Origin: Syntrophaceae bacterium
GTDB taxonomy: Bacteria; Desulfobacterota; Syntrophia; Syntrophales; UBA5619
DNA: 5,707 nt
Assembly: GCA_023249795.1 (NCBI GenBank)
Contig: JAHFBU010000125.1
Location: 1 to 5,707, forward strand
Reading direction: 5' to 3'
In this document: one piece after another, positions 1-5,676 of the stretch
How the letters are laid out: every line of letters starts with the position of its first letter
Position numbering within the stretch: the stretch's first letter is position 1
Made by a program: the position numbers and the translations under genes
Notes under the pieces: model-generated
What the model was told of the DNA's origin: nothing
What the model saw: the letters and a program-made list of their open reading frames with translations, nothing else
Databases searched by the model: none

Positions 1-102
1 TCGAGAAGAGGGAGAACGATCAGCCGATGGTCTCCTTCGTATCTTAGGACAAGGATCAGAGGCTGACAGGGGCACTCTTCATACTTTCTGGACGCGGCGG
101 TC
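1..102. other. Upstream flank without an assignable gene
   Basis: Nothing here can be named. One forward frame (codons from position 3) is open from the window edge to a TAG at 45-47 and would give a C-terminal tail ending DQPMVSFVS, so this may be the last 14 codons of an upstream gene. A second frame stays open from position 2 to a TGA at 107-109, overlapping the purN start, but its arginine-rich translation does not look like a protein I know. The purN frame itself is closed by TGA at 64-66. I see no convincing promoter or terminator. Both candidate tails are too short to test by eye. Confidence 0.3.
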
Positions 103-792
103 ATGGTGAAAAAACTTCCCATCGGCGTTCTCGTTTCCGGGGGCGGTTCCAATCTTCAATCCCTGATCGATCACATCGATCAGGGAACGCTGAATGCGGA
201 AATCCGGATTGTGCTCAGCAACAATCCCGACGCCTTTGCCCTCGAACGGTGCCGGAAACACGGGATTCCCACGGCCGTTGTGGATCATCGCGAATTCAGT
301 TCACGGGAGCGCTTTGACGGCCGGATGGTTGAGATCCTCAACGCCGCCGGGGTGGAGCTGGTCGTCATGGCCGGTTTCATGCGGATCCTCTCCCCTGAGT
401 TCTTCCAGGCCTTTCCAATGCGGATCATGAACATCCACCCGGCCCTTCTTCCGGCGTTTCCCGGTACGCATGTCCAGCGGAAGGCCGTGGATTACGGGGT
501 CAAGTTTTCAGGATGCACGGTCCATTTTGCGGACGAAGGGGTCGATTCGGGGCCGATCGTTATCCAGGCCGTGGTTCCGGTGTATGAGGATGATGATGCC
601 GAAATCCTTGCTGCAAGGATATTGAAGGAGGAGCATCGCATCTACCCTCAGGCCATTCAGTATTACGCGGAAGGCAGAATCAGGATCGAAGGACGAAAAG
701 TCCATATCCGACAACCTCTTCCTGAAGCGGTTGCAAAAGAGACGGGATCCGCCTCTCCTCCGGTCCCGGTTCCCCCCCGTTCATCGGACTGA
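103..792 (+). CDS. purN: Phosphoribosylglycinamide formyltransferase PurN (GART)
   Basis: This cytoplasmic enzyme transfers the formyl group of 10-formyltetrahydrofolate to glycinamide ribonucleotide, the third step of de novo purine synthesis. The 229-residue product carries the family landmarks: the phosphate-binding loop SGGGSNLQ (residues 12-19), the MAGFMRILSP segment (89-98), and the active-site block MNIHPALLPAFPG (109-121) with N110 and H112. The catalytic aspartate is D148 in HFADEGVDSGPI (141-152). These match the Asn/His/Asp triad known from the E. coli enzyme. ATG 103 is the only ATG after the in-frame stop at 64-66; GTG 106 is an alternative, and no strong Shine-Dalgarno precedes either. 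The protein is about 15-20 residues longer than the E. coli form (212 aa) because of a low-complexity Ser/Pro-rich tail (about 210-229, with PPVPVPP), probably disordered. It lies just upstream of an FAD oxidoreductase and is likely cotranscribed with it. Confidence 0.96.
   Translation: MVKKLPIGVLVSGGGSNLQSLIDHIDQGTLNAEIRIVLSNNPDAFALERCRKHGIPTAVVDHREFSSRERFDGRMVEILNAAGVELVVMAGFMRILSPEFFQAFPMRIMNIHPALLPAFPGTHVQRKAVDYGVKFSGCTVHFADEGVDSGPIVIQAVVPVYEDDDAEILAARILKEEHRIYPQAIQYYAEGRIRIEGRKVHIRQPLPEAVAKETGSASPPVPVPPRSSD
160..186. repeat. Perfect 12-bp inverted repeat inside purN
   Basis: TCCCTGATCGAT (160-171) is followed by CAC and by its exact reverse complement ATCGATCAGGGA (175-186). It lies about 57 nt into purN and encodes the SLIDHIDQG stretch. 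In mRNA it could fold into a 12-bp stem with a 3-nt loop. The protein sequence is normal for PurN at this point, so it may be partly a by-product of repeated Ile-Asp codons (ATCGAT). No function is assigned. Confidence 0.6.
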
Positions 793-816
793 CTTCATAC
801 CCGGGTGCTTTGCGAT

Positions 817-2295
817 ATGTACGATACGATTATCATAGGTCGGGATCTCAGCTCCCTGATAGCCGCCCTGACCTCCGTCCGAAAAGGCCGGAAAACCGTT
901 CTGGTCATGGAAGGGTATCCGGAGAGCGCGTATTGGCAGGCCGGATACGCCTTCCCCATGGATCCCATCCCGCTTTCGGGGCCGGCGGGCCGACAGATCT
1001 TCTCCAATTTTCTCGGGAACCTGTGGCCCGCGGAGGAGGGTATTCCACCGAACCGACCGATGGATCCGGTATTTCAAGTTATTCTTCCCGATCATCGGGT
1101 GGACTGTTTCGCGAACCGTGCGCGATTGGTCGAGGAGCTGATTCGCGAATTTCCCGGGCAGGAACAGGAGATCAACCGTTTCTATCGGGCCGTCTCCAAA
1201 ACCGGCCGTCTGGTCGAGCGTTGGATGACGGAAGACGAATCCGCGCGTCCGGATGGGGTTTGGTGGCGGGGCATGCTCCGCCGACTGGCGCGCCTTCCGG
1301 CCGCCATGGCGTGTCGTTCCTCCCTGACCATACGGGAAGATGGAAAGGATAATGCATTCAGGAGGGTGGTCGAGGCCCAACTCAAAATTCTCTCCCATCT
1401 GGAGATGGATGGCGACCCATACCCCCTGTCGGCGGCCTATCTCCTTTCGCTTCCCGCGGCGCGGGATCTTTCCCCGAGCAGTGGCCCGGGCGGAGGCCCA
1501 AGAGGAATAACCGGCTGGCTGGGCCGCCTGCAGCGGGCCTTTACGGAGCTTGGCGGTGTGCTGATGGAGGGGCGCACGGTTATCCGCATGGAGACCGAAC
1601 CGGAGGTCACCGTGGATCTGGAGTGCGATGGCTCTTCCTCGACCCTGCGCGGGAGAAGACTCATTGTCAGCGCGCAGTGGGAAAAACTGGAGCTTCTGCT
1701 TCCCGGCCGGAAGGTTCTTCCCGGACCGAACCGTCGTTGTGCTTCCATCCATCCCGCAGCCTATCCATTCTGTCTCCACATGGGCGTCCATGAGGAGGGG
1801 CTTCCGGAAAGCATGGCCCCTTATGTTGTCGTGGTCAGGGAGGGAACGGGTTTGGTGACGAACCACGACCTTGTTTTTCTGCAAACGAGTCTCCCGGGTG
1901 ATACCGATTCCGCGCCCGTCGGGCGTCGGGCGATCTCAGCCACGGTTTATCTTGCGGATTCGCCCCTGCGTCTGGGCGATCAGGAACTCAAAGACGCGGC
2001 CATGGGCATCATCGATGCGCTGGAGGGATTCCTGCCGTTTCTACGTGATAACATTGATTATCTCCGTGTGGATCAATCGATCTCTTTCTCGAGGCGGCAT
2101 CAGGAAATGGTCAACCGAAAATACCGGACACGAAGACGGCCGCTTTTCGGCATGAAAACCCTTTCTCCCCGGACCCGCGTCCCGAATGTGCTGTTGACCG
2201 GCGGCATCCTGAGGGCGGGGCTTGGTTTTGAGGGCGAGATTCTCGCCGGGATGGATGCCGCATTTCATGCGGAACGGGAAAGTCAGCGCATATAA
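817..2295 (+). CDS. FAD-dependent oxidoreductase, phytoene dehydrogenase-like
   Basis: This is a predicted soluble flavoprotein of the amine oxidase / phytoene-desaturase (CrtI-like) class; its substrate is unknown. Visible evidence is the N-terminal beta-alpha-beta start MYDTIIIGRDLSSLIAAL, a second strand TVLVMEG about 15 residues on, the CrtI-style segment LVEELIREFPGQEQEINRFY (about residues 104-123), and a C-terminal FAD-domain signature with LLTGG and GLGFEGEILAG (about 459-479). The dinucleotide motif is degenerate: of GxGxxG only the first glycine remains (G-R-D-L-S-S). The start is uncertain. GTG 805 would add MLCD, but ATG 817 places the fold at residue 1 and has GGGTG 9 nt upstream, so I prefer 817 (492 aa). 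The gap from the purN stop is about 24 bp with no visible terminator, implying one transcript. It is not a carotenoid gene by context, since no crt genes are visible. It could be a reductase or a non-catalytic FAD-binding homologue. Confidence 0.8.
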   Translation: MYDTIIIGRDLSSLIAALTSVRKGRKTVLVMEGYPESAYWQAGYAFPMDPIPLSGPAGRQIFSNFLGNLWPAEEGIPPNRPMDPVFQVILPDHRVDCFANRARLVEELIREFPGQEQEINRFYRAVSKTGRLVERWMTEDESARPDGVWWRGMLRRLARLPAAMACRSSLTIREDGKDNAFRRVVEAQLKILSHLEMDGDPYPLSAAYLLSLPAARDLSPSSGPGGGPRGITGWLGRLQRAFTELGGVLMEGRTVIRMETEPEVTVDLECDGSSSTLRGRRLIVSAQWEKLELLLPGRKVLPGPNRRCASIHPAAYPFCLHMGVHEEGLPESMAPYVVVVREGTGLVTNHDLVFLQTSLPGDTDSAPVGRRAISATVYLADSPLRLGDQELKDAAMGIIDALEGFLPFLRDNIDYLRVDQSISFSRRHQEMVNRKYRTRRRPLFGMKTLSPRTRVPNVLLTGGILRAGLGFEGEILAGMDAAFHAERESQRI

Positions 2296-2302
2296 ATAGT
2301 GC

Positions 2303-2336
2303 TTGCATTGTGGCCGGATATAGTTTAGTAACCGGC
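2303..2336 (+). promoter_or_regulatory. Candidate rpmB promoter and leader hairpin (weak)
   Basis: The 89-nt gap before rpmB is AT-richer than its surroundings. TTGCAT (2303-2308) resembles a -35 box, and TTTAGT (2324-2329) lies 15 nt downstream. TATAGT (2319-2324) is a better -10 match but too close to that -35. The same stretch holds a short dyad, GCCGG (2313-2317) and CCGGC (2332-2336), around a 14-nt AT-rich loop. No single reading is convincing. A promoter is expected here because a ribosomal protein gene follows unrelated genes. Confidence 0.25.
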
Positions 2337-2345
2337 AGTATTTTG

Positions 2346-2365
2346 CAGGCTGTTCAAAAATGGCC
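2346..2365 (+). repeat. Solo copy of the intergenic repeat's left end
   Basis: The 20-mer caggctgttcaaaaatggcc occurs here and, identically and in the same orientation, at 4597-4616, where it forms the left end of a longer element. Homology stops at both edges of the 20-mer. This copy sits in the rpmB leader and ends 3 nt before the Shine-Dalgarno. It could be a relic of an excised or eroded element, or a left end captured as leader sequence. Confidence 0.7.
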
Positions 2366-2368
2366 GTT

Positions 2369-2377
2369 GGAGAGGAG
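2369..2377 (+). promoter_or_regulatory. Strong Shine-Dalgarno that fixes the rpmB start
   Basis: GGAGAGGAG ends 7 nt before ATG 2385. This purine-rich site, together with the normal L28 N-terminus MSRICEVCG, rules out the in-frame upstream ATG at 2310, which would add 25 unrelated residues. Confidence 0.85.
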
Positions 2378-2384
2378 CTTTGAT

Positions 2385-2582
2385 ATGTCGAGAATCTGTG
2401 AGGTATGTGGCAAGAAACCGATGAAGGGCCACAAGGTCAGCCATGCAAACAACAAGAGCATAAAAACCTGGTATCCCAACCTTCAGAAGATCCGCTGCAT
2501 CGACGGCAATTCGGGAGGGGTCAAGCGCGTAAAGGCCTGTACCCGATGCATCCGTTCGGGCTTCGTCAAAAAGGCGGTCTGA
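2385..2582 (+). CDS. rpmB: 50S ribosomal protein L28, zinc-ribbon (C+) type
   Basis: This is a 65-residue basic protein of the large ribosomal subunit. The order is typical of bacterial L28: N-terminal CEVCGKKPMKGHKVSHANN, the core KTWYPNLQKIR, and the C-terminal KRVKACTRCIRSG. Two CxxC pairs (C5/C8 and C52/C55) form the zinc-binding set of the 'C+' version known from other bacteria; C38 is an additional cysteine. The length fits the short L28 forms; E. coli L28 is 78 aa and lacks the cysteines. The start is ATG 2385, not the in-frame ATG at 2310. rpmG (L33), the usual partner in E. coli, is absent, and the gene seems to be a single transcription unit with its own leader and a downstream hairpin. 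The zinc ribbon may make it subject to zinc-dependent paralogue replacement elsewhere in the genome, but no Zur-like site is evident. Confidence 0.97.
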   Translation: MSRICEVCGKKPMKGHKVSHANNKSIKTWYPNLQKIRCIDGNSGGVKRVKACTRCIRSGFVKKAV

Positions 2583-2605
2583 AGCGGGAGAATTTTGAAA
2601 ACATT

Positions 2606-2646
2606 GCGGGCCGGGTCGGCTTGATTCGAAGCTGCCCCGGCCCCGC
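2606..2646 (+). terminator. GC-rich hairpin after rpmB, probable terminator
   Basis: The left arm gcgggccgggtcggc (2606-2620) pairs with gctgccccggccccgc (2631-2646): five GC pairs, a bulged C at 2641, five more GC pairs, one mismatch, then four pairs including a G-T, closed by TT/AA around a small loop. It starts 23 nt after the rpmB stop. The trailing sequence CATTTGATCT is only weakly T-rich, so termination may be incomplete or factor-assisted. A strong promoter lies downstream, consistent with a transcription boundary here. Confidence 0.7.
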
Positions 2647-2735
2647 CATTTGATCTCATACCCATTCCAATTTGATTCGGACGTTTCCCCAGCGCGAAGC
2701 TTCACCGGGCCAGTCGACCTTTCCGTATTATCTCC

Positions 2736-2763
2736 TTGACAACCGGTTTCACACTGATATGAT
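2736..2763 (+). promoter_or_regulatory. Sigma70-type promoter of recJ
   Basis: TTGACA (2736-2741, perfect -35) is followed after 16 nt by TATGAT (2758-2763, five of six matches to TATAAT). The predicted start of transcription is near 2770, giving a leader of about 75 nt before recJ ATG 2845. It lies beyond the rpmB hairpin, so recJ is probably transcribed separately from rpmB. Confidence 0.75.
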
Positions 2764-2792
2764 CCAAGCCCTGGTGCTTAATGGCCGGGAAT

Positions 2793-2808
2793 AATGGAAG
2801 TTTCCATT
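2793..2808. promoter_or_regulatory. Perfect 7-bp dyad in the recJ leader
   Basis: AATGGAA (2793-2799) is followed by GT and TTCCATT (2802-2808), an exact inverted repeat about 25 nt after the predicted transcription start. It could be an operator for a dimeric regulator, or in RNA a 6-bp stem with a 4-nt AGTT loop. It does not look like a LexA box I know (CTGT-N8-ACAG or GAAC-type). No factor is assigned. Confidence 0.4.
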
Positions 2809-2829
2809 CTCTCAACGAATTTTATCAAT

Positions 2830-2835
2830 AGGTGA
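2830..2835 (+). promoter_or_regulatory. Shine-Dalgarno that supports the recJ start
   Basis: AGGTGA ends 9 nt before ATG 2845. The alternative in-frame ATG 2869, where many RecJ proteins would begin (MTNWRLR), has no comparable purine tract upstream. Confidence 0.6.
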
Positions 2836-2844
2836 TCGGCAGAT

Positions 2845-4587
2845 ATGACCGTCTTAAGAACCCTTCCCATGACAAACTGGCGCTTGCGGGAGGGGAACCG
2901 GGATGTTCAGGAGCTGCTGGCCCGGGAGCTGGGCCTGAGCCCGCTCATCTCCCGGATCCTCGAGAGCCGCGAAATATGCGAACCTGATCAGGCCCGCCGT
3001 TTTCTCTCCCCTTCCCTGCTGGATCTTCACAACCCTTTCCTGATGGAGGACATGGGAAAGGCGGTTAACCGGCTTATCAGCGCGATACACCGTAAAGAAA
3101 AAGTCGTCGTCTACGGCGATTACGATGCCGACGGGATAACGTCGGTGGTTGTGCTGCTCCAGTTTCTCAGGGGGATTCTTCCGGCAACAACCTATTATAT
3201 TCCCGACCGGATGACGGAGGGATATGGTCTGAACCGCGGTGCGGTTGAGCGTTTCCAATCCGAGGGGATCGGTCTGATCATCACGGTCGATTGCGGCGTA
3301 TCGGATTTCGAACCCATCGCTTATGCGCGGCAACGGGGCATGGATACGATCATCCTGGATCATCACGAGATCTCCGGCGCCCTGCCCGAGGCGGCGGCGA
3401 CCGTCAACCCGAATCGCACCGATTGCCGCTTCCCATTCAAGCACCTGGCTGCCGTCGGCATCGTCTTCAACTTTCTGATTGCGCTCCGGGGCGCCCTCCG
3501 CAATGAAGGGTATTGGAGGGACGATACCTATCCCAACCTGAAAGAATATCTCGATCTTGTCGCCTTGGGGACCATAGGCGATATCGTTCCCCTCGTCGAT
3601 GAAAACCGGATATTCGTCAAAATCGGCCTCGATCTGATGAAGGAGGAGAGAAGGATCGGGCTGTGCGCCTTGAAGCGGGTCAGCGGGATCGAGGGACAGG
3701 CGGTCGATTCGGGCAAGGCATCCTTTACGCTGATTCCGAGGATCAACGCAGCGGGGCGCATCGCCTCGGCATCTGAGGCGGTCGAGCTTCTGCTGTCCGA
3801 AAACCGCGATCAGGCCGAAGAACGCGCCATGAAACTGGACGGCTTCAACCGAAAACGCCAGGCCATGGAAAAGGTGATCCTCCACGAGCTTCTGGATAAG
3901 GTCGGAGACACATTCGAGGCGGGAGAAATCGGGCCGCTTGTTTTTGCCTCGTCCAACTGGCATCCGGGTGTTATCGGCATTGTGGCGTCGAGGCTCGTCG
4001 AACGTTTCGGAAGGCCGGCCATCCTGATCAGCCTGAAGGACGGAATCGGCAAAGGATCCGGGAGGAGCATCGCAGACTTTAATATTTACGAGGGCTTGAA
4101 ACAGTGTGAGTCGCTGCTGATCTCTTATGGCGGACATCGATACGCCGCGGGCATATCGATAAGAGAAGGGAATATCGACTCTTTTTCCGTCCAACTCCGG
4201 GAGATTCTCCGCGAGAAAAGTTCTCAAATGGATTTCACAGCCTACACGACCGTCGATGCCCAGTGCAGCCTGACGGACATCACCCGTGAATTTCTCTCGC
4301 AGCTCGAACAGCTTGCGCCGTTCGGGAGCCGGAACCCCGAACCGGTCCTCTGCGCACGGAATGTCAGCATGGCTTCCCCCTCCATCGTCGGGAACAACCA
4401 TCTCAAGATGCGAATCAACGGGGATGGGGTCTCCCGGAATTCCATCTGGTTCAGCAAAGGAGAGTTCCTCCGGGATCTCTCCGCGGCGATGCTGGATATC
4501 GTTTTCACGCCGCAGATGAATGTCTGGAACGGTTCCTCGGATATCCAGCTCAAGATGAAGGATATCGCGGTGCAGCTAAACTCCTGA
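2845..4587 (+). CDS. recJ: Single-stranded-DNA-specific exonuclease RecJ
   Basis: RecJ degrades single-stranded DNA 5' to 3' using divalent metal ions, in the RecF recombination pathway, mismatch repair and base excision repair. The 580-residue product has the usual length (E. coli 577 aa). DHH-phosphoesterase motifs appear in order: DYDADG (92-97), ITVDCG (146-151), LDHHE (171-175) and ALGTIGDIVPL (240-250, with the metal-ligand type D247). The DHHA1 half shows NWHPGVIGIVASRL (371-384), GSGRSIADFNIYEGL (404-418) and SYGGHRYAAG (427-436). The C-terminal OB-type domain carries QLAPFGSRNPEP (489-500). All expected catalytic residues are visible, so it should be active. The start is ATG 2845, supported by AGGTGA, with ATG 2869 possible. 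It has its own promoter at 2736-2763. The gene converges with the minus-strand DUF2156 gene, and a 164-bp repeat lies between them. In other deltaproteobacteria recJ often follows secDF (from memory); that is not the case here. Confidence 0.97.
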   Translation: MTVLRTLPMTNWRLREGNRDVQELLARELGLSPLISRILESREICEPDQARRFLSPSLLDLHNPFLMEDMGKAVNRLISAIHRKEKVVVYGDYDADGITSVVVLLQFLRGILPATTYYIPDRMTEGYGLNRGAVERFQSEGIGLIITVDCGVSDFEPIAYARQRGMDTIILDHHEISGALPEAAATVNPNRTDCRFPFKHLAAVGIVFNFLIALRGALRNEGYWRDDTYPNLKEYLDLVALGTIGDIVPLVDENRIFVKIGLDLMKEERRIGLCALKRVSGIEGQAVDSGKASFTLIPRINAAGRIASASEAVELLLSENRDQAEERAMKLDGFNRKRQAMEKVILHELLDKVGDTFEAGEIGPLVFASSNWHPGVIGIVASRLVERFGRPAILISLKDGIGKGSGRSIADFNIYEGLKQCESLLISYGGHRYAAGISIREGNIDSFSVQLREILREKSSQMDFTAYTTVDAQCSLTDITREFLSQLEQLAPFGSRNPEPVLCARNVSMASPSIVGNNHLKMRINGDGVSRNSIWFSKGEFLRDLSAAMLDIVFTPQMNVWNGSSDIQLKMKDIAVQLNS

Positions 4588-4596
4588 TTCATATTA

Positions 4597-4760
4597 CAGG
4601 CTGTTCAAAAATGGCCAGATGCAAGGCCCCCGATATCCTTAAGCCGTGAGGCGTCGGGGAGATGTTCCGGAAGCCCAAAGGGATCGGAACGTGTCCCCGG
4701 AATACGTCGAATGGCGAAGGATGAGGGAAACGCCGCAGATGGGCGTTTTTCAACAGTATG
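4597..4760. repeat. Intergenic repeat element with terminal inverted repeats (MITE/REP-like)
   Basis: The left end caggctgttcaaaaatggcc (4597-4616) and the reverse complement of the right end (4741-4760, catactgttgaaaaacgccc) match at 15 of 20 positions, so the element is bounded by imperfect inverted repeats. CAGATG recurs just inside each end in direct orientation. Inside are CCCCGA (4628-4633) pairing with TCGGGG (4654-4659) and a hairpin at 4664-4690. Starting 9 nt after the recJ stop and ending 1 nt before the stop of the convergent gene, it fills the gap almost exactly. It has no coding capacity of note; a 90-codon forward frame runs from 4711 into the next gene's antisense and has no family resemblance. 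I recall similar 'caggctgttcaaaaat ... atttttcaacagcctg' repeats in deltaproteobacterial genomes. How they move is unknown to me. Confidence 0.7.
4664..4690. terminator. Hairpin inside the repeat, possible shared terminator
   Basis: GTTCCG (4664-4669) pairs with CGGAAC (4685-4690), and CCC (4674-4676) with GGG (4680-4682) across an AAA loop, separated by a small internal loop. It lies 77 nt after the recJ stop and about 72 nt beyond the stop of the convergent DUF2156 gene, so it could stop transcripts from both sides. No T tract follows on either strand, so a terminator role is only an inference from structure and position. Confidence 0.35.
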
Positions 4761-4761
4761 C

Positions 4762-5676
4762 TCAGCGGAGGGTCAGCGCGTACGACTTAATGCGGAGGAT
4801 GGGGTTGTAAGACTGCTTGGATTCCGCGAGGCTGGGGATGTTCATGTCGCTCTCCTTGTTGATATAAAGGAATCCGCTGAAGAGCCTTTTGGCGCATTCA
4901 TTGTCCAGGAACTGATACAGCCCCTTGATTTCGGAGTCGGCCTTTTCGAAATTGAGCGTGGCGGTCGTTTCGTTCAAGCGTGACCCCACGCCGAGCGCGG
5001 AGACCCTTCCGTCGACACGGATCTGAATCCCCTTCGATTCGATCCGGGCCATGTTGTTGAGCGTCGTGATCAGGGCATTTTTTTCGCAGGCCAGGATGCT
5101 CTTCTCATCCGCACCGCAGTCGTGACGCTCACACCAGATCTCCAGAAATTGCAGGCATTCCTCGACCTTCTCCGGAAGGATCTCTTCCACCTGGACCCGA
5201 TCCTTCAAAACGTATTCCCGAGTAAACTGATGAATGAGGTTCCGTTTCTTGGAAAACCGGTTTCCCTTGAGATGGATCAGATCCTCCGCCAGATAGACGT
5301 AATCCTCAAATTCGCCCTGCTCCTCCGGCACAAAGAGGGCCTCCAATTCCGCGCGATCCAGGGTCTCCAGATAATCCCCGGGAACATACCAGTACCGGTC
5401 GAATCCCTCCCCGCGGGCAATATCATACAGCCGAGACGGCGTGTTGAGTGGCGTTTCCATCGAAAGGGGAAGAATGAGGTGGCGGTTCTCCGGGGGATCT
5501 TCCGTCTGACCGGCGATGAAAAGCTCGCCATCCTTTATGGCGTAAGAGGCCTTGAAGGTCTCGAAACTCCAGGCAATGATGGAGGCTGGGGAATAGACGC
5601 TGAGGTTGTAGGGATTCCTGGAAAAAAACGGCTTCAGGATCGCATAATCGGAAACGGAAACGGGTTTGAAATTCAT
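4762..5676 (-). CDS. DUF2156 protein (phosphatidylglycerol lysyltransferase C-terminal-like)
   Basis: The 304-residue protein matches the DUF2156 family as I know it: two tandem GNAT-like folds, as in the cytoplasmic aminoacyl-transfer domain of MprF-type lysyl-phosphatidylglycerol synthases. Visible landmarks are the N-terminal FKPVSVSDYAILKPFF (3-18), the strand DYVYLAEDLIHLKGNRFSKKRNLIHQF (125-151; the L-x-G-x-x-x-x-K-x-R-N core), GIQIRVDGRVSALGVGSRLN (216-235), and NFEKADSEIKGLYQFLDNE (242-260). The C-terminal LAESKQSYNPILRIKSYAL (283-301) is typical of the family. There are no transmembrane segments, so unlike MprF it is stand-alone and cytoplasmic; its acceptor is unknown. The ATG overlaps the stop of an upstream minus-strand frame (ATGA), suggesting translational coupling. 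GGAAGA lies only 1 nt upstream, so initiation may depend on that coupling or on GGGGCGG a little further up. Confidence 0.88.
   Translation of the reverse strand: MNFKPVSVSDYAILKPFFSRNPYNLSVYSPASIIAWSFETFKASYAIKDGELFIAGQTEDPPENRHLILPLSMETPLNTPSRLYDIARGEGFDRYWYVPGDYLETLDRAELEALFVPEEQGEFEDYVYLAEDLIHLKGNRFSKKRNLIHQFTREYVLKDRVQVEEILPEKVEECLQFLEIWCERHDCGADEKSILACEKNALITTLNNMARIESKGIQIRVDGRVSALGVGSRLNETTATLNFEKADSEIKGLYQFLDNECAKRLFSGFLYINKESDMNIPSLAESKQSYNPILRIKSYALTLR

Noticed and set aside
1..102. A promoter for purN (CTGACA at 63-68 with CATACT at 80-85)
   Set aside because: The spacing of 11 nt is too short for a sigma70 promoter and no alternative -10 lies at 16-18 nt.
781..1884. A 367-codon open frame on the minus strand opposite the FAD oxidoreductase
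   Set aside because: It is antisense to a coherent flavoprotein and its translation resembles no protein I know; it is a shadow of codon bias.
2310..2384. A 25-residue N-terminal extension of L28 from ATG 2310
   Set aside because: It has no Shine-Dalgarno, is unlike any L28, and would translate the repeat 20-mer; the strong site at 2369-2377 points to ATG 2385.
2621..2679. Direct repeat TTGATTCG at 2622ff and 2672-2679
   Set aside because: Eight bases is too short to exceed chance, and one copy simply lies in the terminator loop.
2854..4401. A 515-codon open frame on the minus strand opposite recJ
   Set aside because: It lies wholly antisense to a clearly conserved recJ, its translation is rich in Arg, Asp and Gln with no family resemblance, and long antisense frames are common in GC-rich genes.
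4711..4983. A 90-codon forward frame running from the repeat element into the DUF2156 gene's antisense
   Set aside because: Most of it is the complement of the DUF2156 C-terminus, and no ribosome-binding site precedes it.
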